Origin: Ilumatobacteraceae bacterium
Lineage (GTDB): Bacteria; Actinomycetota; Acidimicrobiia; Acidimicrobiales; Ilumatobacteraceae
DNA length: 11,386 nucleotides
Direction of reading: 5' to 3'
Assembly (NCBI GenBank): GCA_023263465.1
Contig: JALQWV010000038.1
Span: forward strand, 1 to 11,386
Part shown: positions 1-6,178 of the stretch, piece by piece
Layout of the letters: the number at the start of each line of letters is the position of its first letter
How positions within the stretch are numbered: the first letter of the stretch is position 1
Notes under the pieces: model-generated
Seen by the model: the letters and a program-made list of their open reading frames with translations, nothing else
Databases searched by the model: none
What the model was told of the DNA's origin: nothing
Translations under genes and position numbers: made by a program

Positions 1-141
1 TGCGGAACACCCGACCAAATTATTGCCAAAATCGGAGAGTGGAAGCGTGTAGGTGCCGAGACTATCTACATGCAGCTTTTGGACCTTAATGACCTTGAGC
101 ATGTTGACCTCCTTGGCAAAGAGGTTCTGCCGTACGTGTAA
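1..141 (+). CDS. LLM class F420-dependent oxidoreductase, C-terminal end (partial)
   Basis: The left edge cuts this gene; 46 codons and a TAA stop remain. The tail contains TPDQIIAKIGEWKRVGAE followed by LQ-type beta-strand residues (IYMQLLDLNDLEH) and ends in EVLPYV. This is the usual C-terminal pattern of luciferase-like (LLM) F420-dependent oxidoreductases, where the last helix-strand unit closes the TIM barrel. The reaction cannot be told from the tail; the family uses reduced or oxidised coenzyme F420 (some members FMN) in the cytoplasm. It runs directly into the downstream PLP-enzyme frame, whose coding signal begins at the stop codon, so the two are probably one transcript. A second LLM enzyme lies at 5393-6148. 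Confidence 0.82.
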   Translation, partial: CGTPDQIIAKIGEWKRVGAETIYMQLLDLNDLEHVDLLGKEVLPYV

Positions 142-1343
142 ATAGTTCTGCCAAGGGCACACCGCTTCATTACGCTGAAGAGGTACCAAAACAGCAGCCA
201 GAGACCACAGCAGTAACCGCTGGTCGCGATGCATCGGGAGCATTGTCTCCGACCATATGGACAAGCACGACCTGGCAATCCAGCGGTCTTGACGACACCA
301 GTAAAGCTGCCACCGCTGTTCATGCAACAGGAAATTATGCGCGGTATTCCAACCCATCAGTTCGCGATTTTGAACGTGCTATCGCAGAACTTGAAGGTGC
401 CGAAGATGCTCTTGCGTTTGGTTCTGGAATGGGTGCAATTACTTCGATCATTCTCGCGTTGTGTTCAACCGGTGATCACATCGTTGCACAAAGCCAGTTA
501 TACGGCGGCACGGTTGCCTTCCTTAATGGCCCATGCAAACGCCTAGGCATTGATGTCACATTTGTTGATGGATCCAAGCCAGGTGCATTTACTGGTGCAG
601 TGAAACCCGGCAAAACCATGTTGGTGCTCGCAGAGTCACCGTCAAACCCACAGATGGGTGTTGTTGATTTCAGCGAGCTTGCAAGCATTAAGGGTCCGTA
701 CACCGTTGTTGACTCAACGCTTGCTACACCGCTTGGCCAGAACCCCTTATCTCATGGTGTTTCACTTGTTGTGCATTCTGCAACGAAGGGCATTGCTGGT
801 CACAATGATGCAACGCTTGGTGTGATTGCTGGCGAAAAAGATGTGATTGACGCGATTTGGACCTACTCCGTACTTCACGGTGCAACCGCTTCGCCTTATG
901 ACGCAGTGAATGGATTACGCGGAATTCGCACTCTTGGCGTCCGGCTTGCTCATCAGTGCAGTAGCGCTATGGAGTTGGCAACGTTTCTGGCATCGCATAA
1001 GGCGATCTCGGCTGTGCACTACCCCGGTTTGACTACTCATCCACAACATGGACTCGCTGCTAAGCAAATGCGTCAGTTTGGTTCCTTGCTCAGTTTCGAC
1101 GTCGTTGGTGGCAAGGATGCGGCTCGCAAAATAGTTGATGGTTTGAAATTGGTTCGCCCAGCTGTTTCGCTCGGTGGTCCTGAAACACTCATTTGCCACC
1201 CGGCAAGCAGCACCCACATTGGCGTTTCACCAGAAGATCAAGTGATTGCAGGAATCACACAAGGGCTATTACGCGTGTCTGTAGGACTTGAATCGACTAC
1301 AGACGTGATTGCGGACTTTCAACAAGTCCTTGCTTCGTTGTAA
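138..1343 (+). CDS. Cystathionine gamma-synthase-like PLP-dependent enzyme
   Basis: Fold-type I PLP enzyme of the Cys/Met metabolism family, which includes cystathionine gamma-synthase, gamma-lyase and O-acetylhomoserine sulfhydrylase. Visible marks, numbered from the TTG at 243: RYSNPSVRDFE near 34-44, GSGMGA near 60-65, the QLYGGT tyrosine at 87, the VDST aspartate at 157 that should hold the pyridine nitrogen, and the Schiff-base lysine K182 in HSATKG. Length (366 aa from TTG, 401 from 138) fits the family. The first ordinary start codon in frame is TTG 243, but the frame is open back to 108, and the codons from 207 read TAVTAGRDASGA, a typical N-terminal stretch of this family. The start should therefore be upstream. 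No ATG, GTG or TTG exists there; GTA at 138-140 is the likely ancestral GTG (see findings). Exact substrate is uncertain. MetX at the right end of the window makes O-acetylhomoserine, which would suit this enzyme. Confidence 0.85.
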   Translation, partial: VNSSAKGTPLHYAEEVPKQQPETTAVTAGRDASGALSPTIWTSTTWQSSGLDDTSKAATAVHATGNYARYSNPSVRDFERAIAELEGAEDALAFGSGMGAITSIILALCSTGDHIVAQSQLYGGTVAFLNGPCKRLGIDVTFVDGSKPGAFTGAVKPGKTMLVLAESPSNPQMGVVDFSELASIKGPYTVVDSTLATPLGQNPLSHGVSLVVHSATKGIAGHNDATLGVIAGEKDVIDAIWTYSVLHGATASPYDAVNGLRGIRTLGVRLAHQCSSAMELATFLASHKAISAVHYPGLTTHPQHGLAAKQMRQFGSLLSFDVVGGKDAARKIVDGLKLVRPAVSLGGPETLICHPASSTHIGVSPEDQVIAGITQGLLRVSVGLESTTDVIADFQQVLASL

Positions 1344-1366
1344 CAGCTCATGAAGCGCTGAACGGA

Positions 1367-1537
1367 TTAACGCTCTTCTTTGAAGATGACGTGCTTGCGT
1401 ACGACAGGGTCGTACTTCTTCAACTCAAGACGCTCGCGTGAGTTCACCTTGTTTTTGCGGGTGACGTACACATAGCCGGTGTCGGCAGTGCTACGAAGCT
1501 TGATGATGGGACGCTTGTCTTTACTTTTTGCAGCCAT
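1367..1537 (-). CDS. rpmG: Ribosomal protein L33, cysteine-free form
   Basis: A 56-residue basic protein with the L33 core: KLRSTADTGYVYVTRKNK followed by NSRERLELKKYDPVVRKHV and a short charged tail. It belongs to the large ribosomal subunit. Zinc-binding L33 carries two Cys-x-x-Cys pairs; here these places read STAD and DPVV, so this is the zinc-free form, like E. coli L33. It starts with ATG at 1537 and ends in TAA. It lies 10 bases downstream of rpmB on the same strand, so the two are probably one transcript. Its stop faces the stop of the PLP enzyme across 23 bases, in which I see no strong terminator. Confidence 0.95.
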   Translation of the reverse strand: MAAKSKDKRPIIKLRSTADTGYVYVTRKNKVNSRERLELKKYDPVVRKHVIFKEER

Positions 1538-1547
1538 GACTACTTAC

Positions 1548-1784
1548 TCAGACTTTCTGACCCGTTGCACGGATGTCGGCGACAACGCGCTCGATGCCGC
1601 GCTTGTCGATGGTACGAAGGCCCTTTGCACTGATGTGCAAGGTGATCCAGCGCTTCTCTGAAGGCAACCAGAAACGCTTCTTCTGGGCGTTGACCTTCCA
1701 CCAGCGCTTGCTCTTGATGTTTGAGTGGGAGACGGAGTGACCCGTTGAAGGGCGTTTCCCGAGGACGTCACAGCGATTTGGCAT
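1548..1784 (-). CDS. rpmB: Ribosomal protein L28, form lacking the zinc cysteine pairs
   Basis: A 78-residue L28: RCDVLGKRPSTGHSVSHS at the N terminus, the basic KRWWKVNAQKKRFWLP stretch, then LHISAKGLRTIDKRGIE. It is a large-subunit protein near the E site. Zinc-binding L28 has Cys-x-x-Cys at the start (CDICGK type) and a second pair further on; here the first cysteine (C5) remains but its partner is leucine and the second pair is absent. Actinobacteria often carry such zinc-free L28 copies beside zinc-free L33 and L31. It starts at ATG 1784, only six bases downstream of a TATACT hexamer, so its mRNA may begin at the start codon. It is divergent from rpmE2 and upstream of rpmG. Confidence 0.95.
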   Translation of the reverse strand: MPNRCDVLGKRPSTGHSVSHSNIKSKRWWKVNAQKKRFWLPSEKRWITLHISAKGLRTIDKRGIERVVADIRATGQKV

Positions 1785-1790
1785 TGGACA

Positions 1791-1796
1791 AGTATA
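1791..1796 (-). promoter_or_regulatory. -10 hexamer of rpmB, leaderless arrangement
   Basis: On the minus strand TATACT is followed by six bases and then the rpmB ATG. The transcription start expected 7-8 nt past the hexamer falls on the start codon itself. No Shine-Dalgarno is present and no clear -35 box is seen. Confidence 0.6.
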
Positions 1797-1800
1797 GACA

Positions 1801-1813
1801 GGGACTTAGCCCC
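1801..1813. promoter_or_regulatory. Imperfect palindrome between the rpmB and rpmE2 promoters
   Basis: GGGACTTAGCCCC is a 13-base inverted repeat around a central T with five of six arm pairs matching. It lies exactly between the two divergent -10 hexamers (1791-1796 and 1816-1821) and would sit in the spacer region of both promoters, where a bound regulator could act on both genes. It does not look like the AT-rich Zur boxes known from Streptomyces and Mycobacterium, so a regulator cannot be named. A chance palindrome is possible. Confidence 0.3.
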
Positions 1814-1815
1814 GC

Positions 1816-1821
1816 TACACT
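1816..1821 (+). promoter_or_regulatory. -10 hexamer of rpmE2
   Basis: TACACT is followed by nine bases without a Shine-Dalgarno and then ATG 1831. This predicts a leader of zero to three bases. No convincing -35 box. Confidence 0.5.
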
Positions 1822-1830
1822 GGCAAACCT

Positions 1831-2121
1831 ATGAAGAAGGACACCCATCCGGAGTACAACTTTGTTGTCCTCGAAGACAGCTCTGCCAACTACCGCTTTT
1901 TGACCCGCAGCACCATGAAGGTGGATGCCACCAAGACCACGGTTTGGGAAGACGGCGAGACGTACCCAGTGGTGCAGCTTGAAATTTCGAATGCAAGCCA
2001 CCCTTTCTTCACCGGTCAGATGAAGATCATCGACTCCGCAGGTCGCGTGGAGCGCTTTAACAAGCGATACGGCACCCGTAAGAAGGCCGTTGCCAAGAAA
2101 GAGCCAGCCGCTAAAAAGTAG
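1831..2121 (+). CDS. rpmE2: Ribosomal protein L31, type B
   Basis: A 96-residue L31 of the zinc-free type B. It shows MKKDTHPEYN, the FLTRSTMKVDATKT segment, WEDGETYPVVQLEISNASHP, then FFTGQMK and GRVERFNKRYG. The cysteines that bind zinc in type A L31 are absent; the protein has no cysteine at all. The last 15 residues are a Lys/Ala tail (RKKAVAKKEPAAKK). It is a large-subunit protein that also touches the small subunit. It starts at ATG 1831 without a Shine-Dalgarno and is divergent from rpmB and rpmG, which are also cysteine-poor forms. In many bacteria type B L31 and its Cys-free partners are induced when zinc is scarce; here no Zur site was recognised, so they may simply be the constitutive copies. 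Confidence 0.95.
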   Translation: MKKDTHPEYNFVVLEDSSANYRFLTRSTMKVDATKTTVWEDGETYPVVQLEISNASHPFFTGQMKIIDSAGRVERFNKRYGTRKKAVAKKEPAAKK

Positions 2122-2127
2122 GCACTC

Positions 2128-2148
2128 TTCGCTGACTATTTCAGCGAA
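2128..2148. terminator. Hairpin between convergent rpmE2 and the decarboxylase gene, possible two-way terminator
   Basis: TTCGCTGA and TCAGCGAA form a perfect 8-bp stem around a 5-base loop. It begins seven bases past the rpmE2 stop and contains the stop codon of the convergent decarboxylase gene (CTA 2136-2138). There is no T run directly after the stem on the plus strand. On the minus strand a run of five T follows about ten bases later. Termination is therefore plausible but not shown by a classical U tract. Confidence 0.5.
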
Positions 2149-3545
2149 TCAATAATTGACTGAATTCCCGTAACCGTTGTTCGTGGATTCACGATGCACA
2201 AGCGCAGCACCGTTTCGCCGTTCCAGCTGCTTGGAACAACAAAGGCCAACCCGCGCTCCAGAATTCTGTCGCTCCACTGCTGATACTGCTGTGCATTCCA
2301 ACCCACTCGTTTGAACACAATTACCGATAATTCCGGTTCAAGAACCAGTTCAACATGATCAGAGCCGCGAATGACTTCTGCTGCATCTCGGGTTACCTGC
2401 AGGGTTGCTTCCATCGCATCGCGATATGCGTCGGTGCCATGCATCGCCAGGCTGAACCACACGGGCAAACCACGTGCGCGACGAGACAAGTGGTGCGCCA
2501 GGTCGGCTGGGTTCATCGCTTCATCAGGCCGCTTGTCACCCTCTTGCTGCAACACATCGAGATATTCAGCGTGTTGTGTGTGAGCCTGACGAGCAATTTC
2601 TGGGTTTCGATACAACAAGGCGCACGAGTCGTATGGACCGAATAGCCATTTGTGCGGGTCAACGATCATGCTGTCGCACAGCTCAATGCCGTTGAACAAA
2701 TGCCGAACGCTTGGTGCGCACAAGGCTGCAGCGCCATACGCACCGTCGACGTGGAACCATGCGCCGATCCTGCGCGCCTGCTCCCCTATCCCCAACAAGT
2801 CGTCGACCACGCCAACATTGGTAGTACCCGATGTTGCGACCACTGCGCACACGCGCGATCGGTCAGTTTCGCTGAGCGAATCAAGAAGTTGCTTCATTGC
2901 TGCGCCCGACGTACGACCACGGACATCAACTGAAACCTTGATGACGTCTGCATCCATCACTTTTGCTGCTTGCGCAACGGATGAATGAGAACCACCGGAG
3001 GCGACGATGAGCGGGCGCGTGGCATCGAATGCTCCTTGCGCTTTGTTGCGCCAGTTCCACCGAGCAGCAAGAAGTGCGGAAAGGTTGCCTGCAGTTCCAC
3101 CAGTTACGAACACGCCGCCTGTTTCGGCCGGCATGCCAGCCAAATCGGCTATCCAGCGCAGCGCCTGATTTTCGGCGTACACCGCACCTGCACCTTCAAG
3201 CCACGAACCTGCGTACACATTTGAAACCGACACCACCAGGTCAAACAACAATGAGCTTTCCGTTGGCGCACCTGGAACGAACGACAAGAACAGCGGATGG
3301 TCAACACTGATACACGATGGTGCGAGTTCGTCAATGAACTCTTGCAACACCTCTAAACCATTGCGGCCTTCAGGCTTGATGGTTTGACCAACAATATTGT
3401 TGAGTTCGCTCAACGTGTACGGCTTGTCGAGCGGCGGTGGGTCCATCTTCGTGCGCTCCATTGCGTATTTCACAATGGCGACGGCAAGTTCAGCGCTTTC
3501 TTCGTCGTAGAAATGCATGAGTTGTGGTTTGGAAATATCGCTCAC
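2136..3545 (-). CDS. PLP-dependent group II decarboxylase-like enzyme
   Basis: A 469-residue fold-type I PLP enzyme related to aromatic-L-amino-acid and glutamate decarboxylases. In order: HPLFLSFVPG near 83-91, the GGTAGNLSALLAAR cofactor loop at 149-162, SGGSHSSV with the ring-stacking histidine H187, ATSGTTNVG at 237-245, HVDGAYG with the cofactor aspartate D267, and the PLP lysine K299 in VDPHKWLFGPYD. The likely reaction is decarboxylation of an amino acid to an amine and CO2 in the cytoplasm; the substrate cannot be read from the sequence, and some members are aldehyde-forming synthases or tyrosine-type decarboxylases. It starts with GTG at 3545 and overlaps the ribokinase stop by four bases (GTGA), so translation is probably coupled. 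A functional link to ribokinase is not obvious. Confidence 0.9.
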   Translation of the reverse strand: MSDISKPQLMHFYDEESAELAVAIVKYAMERTKMDPPPLDKPYTLSELNNIVGQTIKPEGRNGLEVLQEFIDELAPSCISVDHPLFLSFVPGAPTESSLLFDLVVSVSNVYAGSWLEGAGAVYAENQALRWIADLAGMPAETGGVFVTGGTAGNLSALLAARWNWRNKAQGAFDATRPLIVASGGSHSSVAQAAKVMDADVIKVSVDVRGRTSGAAMKQLLDSLSETDRSRVCAVVATSGTTNVGVVDDLLGIGEQARRIGAWFHVDGAYGAAALCAPSVRHLFNGIELCDSMIVDPHKWLFGPYDSCALLYRNPEIARQAHTQHAEYLDVLQQEGDKRPDEAMNPADLAHHLSRRARGLPVWFSLAMHGTDAYRDAMEATLQVTRDAAEVIRGSDHVELVLEPELSVIVFKRVGWNAQQYQQWSDRILERGLAFVVPSSWNGETVLRLCIVNPRTTVTGIQSIIDSLK

Positions 3546-4423
3546 TGGACACTCTTTTGTGCTGCAAGCACGGCTTGCCGCGTGGGCAGCGAAGGAACTG
3601 CTCCTTTTACTGTCGTGGCAAGCGCACCTGCAATTGCACCCATGCGAGCAGCGTCTTCAATGCTTACACCGCGTGAAAGTTCCGCGCATGTTGCACCGAT
3701 GAATGCGTCGCCCGCACCCACCGTGTCTACCGGAGTCACGTTGTACGGAGCGATATGCGTATTAGATGATGTTGACTCAATTGATGCGCCATCTGCCCCA
3801 AGCGTGGTGATCACCGTCGTAGCGCCGAGATTCAATAGATTCACCGTTCCACCAATTGCGGCCGATTCGGTCTCATTAGGCACCACAATGTTTGCAAGTG
3901 ACAGCAATGACTTCGGAATATCACGAGCCGGTGCAGGGTTCAATACGGCGACTGCCCCATTGCTTCGTGCTTGAGAAAATGCCACCTCGATAGTTTCCAG
4001 CGGAACTTCTAACTGCGCGAGAACAACGCGTGAACGTGGAATGTCAAATTGTTCTTCCTTGCCTACTAACGCGTTTGCACCAGCAACAACCACGATTGCG
4101 TTTTCGCCATGGTTGTCCACATTGATGAAAGCGCGACCTGTTGGAGCATCAACCGTCCGCAAATGCGAAGTGTCAATACCTTCGCCTTCAAGCACTGAGC
4201 GCAGCAGCGAGCCCGCATCGTCATTTCCGACGCAACCAACAAATGCAGTAGTTGCACCCATGCGCGCACACGCAACGGCCTGATTCACTCCCTTGCCACC
4301 TGGGTATTCGGCATATCCGAGAGCAATAAGTGTTTCACCCGGCATTGGCAAATGGTCCAAATTTGCAACTAAGTCGAGGTTGGCGCTGCCAACAACCACC
4401 ACATCAAAGATTGGATCTGTCAC
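3542..4423 (-). CDS. rbsK: Ribokinase, PfkB family
   Basis: A 293-residue PfkB-family sugar kinase that should phosphorylate ribose with ATP to ribose 5-phosphate. Numbered from the longer GTG at 4441, it shows VVVGSANLD at 15-23, PMPGET at 32-37, the first PfkB signature GGKGVNQAVACARMG at 48-62, NPAPAR at 168-173, VPNETE at 188-193, GADGAS near 215-220, and the second signature DTVGAGDAF with catalytic D245. N-E in VPNETE and the NPAPAR segment favour ribokinase over fructokinase. Two GTG starts are possible. I prefer 4423: it gives the usual short N terminus and lies seven bases behind a TAAAAG hexamer. GTG 4441 adds six residues (299 aa). The gene is divergent from the nucleoside hydrolase at 4460, which would supply ribose. 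Confidence 0.92.
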   Translation of the reverse strand: MTDPIFDVVVVGSANLDLVANLDHLPMPGETLIALGYAEYPGGKGVNQAVACARMGATTAFVGCVGNDDAGSLLRSVLEGEGIDTSHLRTVDAPTGRAFINVDNHGENAIVVVAGANALVGKEEQFDIPRSRVVLAQLEVPLETIEVAFSQARSNGAVAVLNPAPARDIPKSLLSLANIVVPNETESAAIGGTVNLLNLGATTVITTLGADGASIESTSSNTHIAPYNVTPVDTVGAGDAFIGATCAELSRGVSIEDAARMGAIAGALATTVKGAVPSLPTRQAVLAAQKSVQ

Positions 4424-4430
4424 CCCTCTA

Positions 4431-4436
4431 CTTTTA
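4431..4436 (-). promoter_or_regulatory. Possible -10 hexamer of the ribokinase gene
   Basis: On the minus strand TAAAAG is followed by seven bases and GTG 4423. It matches TATAAT at four of six positions and lacks the final T, so it is weak. If real, it supports GTG 4423 as the start and makes a divergent promoter pair with 4447-4452. Confidence 0.3.
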
Positions 4437-4446
4437 CACACACGAC

Positions 4447-4452
4447 TAGAGT
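4447..4452 (+). promoter_or_regulatory. -10 hexamer of the nucleoside hydrolase gene, leaderless arrangement
   Basis: TAGAGT is followed by seven bases and ATG 4460. No Shine-Dalgarno precedes the ATG, so the mRNA probably begins at or next to the start codon. Confidence 0.5.
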
Positions 4453-4459
4453 CGGCGAT

Positions 4460-5392
4460 ATGTCTTCACGCATAAAAATGATTCTTGACTGTGACCCAGG
4501 CCATGACGATGCCATGGCTTTGGTGGTTGCTGCGAAACACGCTGATTTGCTCGGCGTCACCACGGTTGCTGGAAATGCTCCGATAACGGCAACCACCCGC
4601 AATGCACGAATCATTTTGGACATGATTGGCAGTACTGCACCTTTGCATCAGGGCGCTCGTCGACCACTTGTTGCAGAACCGAAAGACGCTGCATATGTAC
4701 ATGGTGAAAGTGGCTTGGATGGGGCTGACTTGCCAGAGCCTTCAGGTCCAGCAGACAGTGAAGACGCCGTCCAATTCATTATCGATACCTGTCGCAAGAC
4801 CGAGGGCATTTGGCTCGTCCCCACAGGACCGCTGACGAATATTGCACTCGCCCTTCGCACAGCACCAGACATCGCTGGCAGGATCGCGGGCATTTCGCTC
4901 ATGGGCGGTGGAACTTTCGGCAACCGAACAACCGCAGCCGAGTTCAACATTTGGGCCGATCCAGAAGCCGCTGCAATCGTGTTCGACTACGGCGGAAAAC
5001 TCATCATGAGCGGTCTCGATGTGACGCACAAATTGCAAGCGACTCCCGAACGTATTGACAAAGTTCGGGCTCTGCCGGGAAAACTCGCTGACGTACTCGC
5101 CGACCTATTTGTGTTCTTCAGTGATGTCTATGTAAGCCGACACGACAATATGCGTGGAGGCGCTGTGCACGACCCATGCGCAGTACTTGCACTCACTCAC
5201 CCAGAGTTGTTCACCATGAAAGACCAACACGTGGTAATTGAGACTTCAGGCGAACACAGCCGTGGAATGACCCTTGTTGATAAACGCGGACTAAAAGAAC
5301 GTAAAGACCCGAACTGCACCGTGGTATGGGATGTTGACGCCGAAGCTGCATTCAACGTGATCGTTGAATCAATTGGTGCTTTCTCTTCGTAA
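4460..5392 (+). CDS. Inosine-uridine-type nucleoside hydrolase
   Basis: A 310-residue member of the inosine-uridine preferring nucleoside hydrolase family. It cleaves the N-glycosidic bond of ribonucleosides to a free base and ribose. The calcium-binding motif DCDPGHDDA lies at 10-18 (D12, D16 and D17 correspond to the metal ligands of the protozoan enzyme). VHGESGLDG lies at 81-89, PTGPLTNIALAL at 122-133, LMGGG at 148-152, EFNIWADPEAA at 162-172, and HDPCAV at 238-243 with the conserved His-Asp pair. Purine or pyrimidine preference cannot be decided. It starts at ATG 4460, divergent from ribokinase with 36 bases between the chosen starts. Together they give a short route from nucleoside to ribose 5-phosphate. 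Its TAA is followed directly by the stop codon of the convergent oxidoreductase gene. Confidence 0.93.
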   Translation: MSSRIKMILDCDPGHDDAMALVVAAKHADLLGVTTVAGNAPITATTRNARIILDMIGSTAPLHQGARRPLVAEPKDAAYVHGESGLDGADLPEPSGPADSEDAVQFIIDTCRKTEGIWLVPTGPLTNIALALRTAPDIAGRIAGISLMGGGTFGNRTTAAEFNIWADPEAAAIVFDYGGKLIMSGLDVTHKLQATPERIDKVRALPGKLADVLADLFVFFSDVYVSRHDNMRGGAVHDPCAVLALTHPELFTMKDQHVVIETSGEHSRGMTLVDKRGLKERKDPNCTVVWDVDAEAAFNVIVESIGAFSS

Positions 5393-6148
5393 CTAGCGCC
5401 AGCTCAGCAATGTTTCCAGGTCGGTCATGTCGAATGGGCCAGCACTCGTCAAAATAATGTGCTCTGCGCCTGCCTGCTTGTAGGCCTCAAACAACTCCGG
5501 AGTTACCTCTTTTGGATAAATCGCAACGGTGCGCTCAATCTCCTTCGGATTGCGACCGACCTTTGCACACCACTCATCAAGAATCTTGATTTTGTTGGCA
5601 TAGCTTTCTGGCGGGCCAAAGTAGTTGTACTGCTGAGCGTGCTCGGCGACAAGACGCAATGTGCGCTTTTCTCCGCCACCGCCAATCATGATGGGAATGT
5701 TGCCATTCACTGGCTGAGGGTTCAGTTTGCTCATGCGTTCTTTAATTACCGGCAATCCCGCCTCCAGTAACTTCAATCGATCCACGGCGGTACCGAATTC
5801 GTATCCGTATTCAATGTAGTCGCGCTCAAACCAACCAGAACCGAGACCGAGCACGAATCGACCATCACTGATGTGATCAATGGTGCGTGCCATGTCGGCA
5901 AGCAATTGCGGGTTGCGGTACGTAAAGCATGTAACCAACGCACCGACCTGCGCATGACACGTATCAGCGGCCATTGCAGCAAGCAATGTGTAGCACTCAA
6001 AGTGGCGCTCTTCGGGGTCACCCGAAAGTGGATAAAAGTGATCCCATGTCCAAATGCTGTCAACACCCATTGCATCGGCAGTGCGCCACGCAGTGCGCAT
6101 TTCTTTCACAGTTGTTGCCTGTGGCCAGAGTTGAACGCCGATTTTCAT
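5393..6148 (-). CDS. LLM class F420-dependent oxidoreductase, Rv1855c-like
   Basis: A 251-residue luciferase-like TIM-barrel protein. Typical marks are the N-terminal strand MKIGVQLWPQ, SIWTWDHFYPL near 31-41, TLLAAMAADT, LVTCFTYRNPQLLA, the DGRFVLGLGSGWFE segment near 94-107, and IGGGGEKRTLRLVAEHA near 155-171. The last segment resembles the Rv1855c-type subfamily of F420-dependent enzymes. It is shorter than many members (about 280-300 aa) because the part after the GSGW segment is compact. The cofactor is expected to be F420; the substrate is unknown. ATG 6148 has a good Shine-Dalgarno, GAAAGG seven bases upstream, unlike the leaderless genes nearby. It lies 30 bases downstream of the aldehyde dehydrogenase, so it is probably the second gene of that operon, and the two may act on the same alcohol or aldehyde (inference). 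Confidence 0.9.
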   Translation of the reverse strand: MKIGVQLWPQATTVKEMRTAWRTADAMGVDSIWTWDHFYPLSGDPEERHFECYTLLAAMAADTCHAQVGALVTCFTYRNPQLLADMARTIDHISDGRFVLGLGSGWFERDYIEYGYEFGTAVDRLKLLEAGLPVIKERMSKLNPQPVNGNIPIMIGGGGEKRTLRLVAEHAQQYNYFGPPESYANKIKILDEWCAKVGRNPKEIERTVAIYPKEVTPELFEAYKQAGAEHIILTSAGPFDMTDLETLLSWR

Positions 6149-6178
6149 GTCAATACCTTTCGTAGGAGTGCGAACTAT

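Noticed and set aside
229..546. ATG frame of 105 codons overlapping the start of the cystathionine gamma-synthase-like gene
   Set aside because: It offers an ATG near the expected start but in the wrong phase; its product matches no family, while the other frame carries conserved sequence.
1785..1830. Zur box between rpmB and rpmE2
   Set aside because: No AT-rich palindrome of the Zur type is present; the only palindrome is GGGACTTAGCCCC, which does not resemble it.
3384..3974. Long plus-strand frame (196 codons) across the decarboxylase and ribokinase genes
   Set aside because: It lies antisense to two genes with complete catalytic motifs, has no domain or promoter, and spans the gene junction. 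It is a by-product of codon bias on the other strand.
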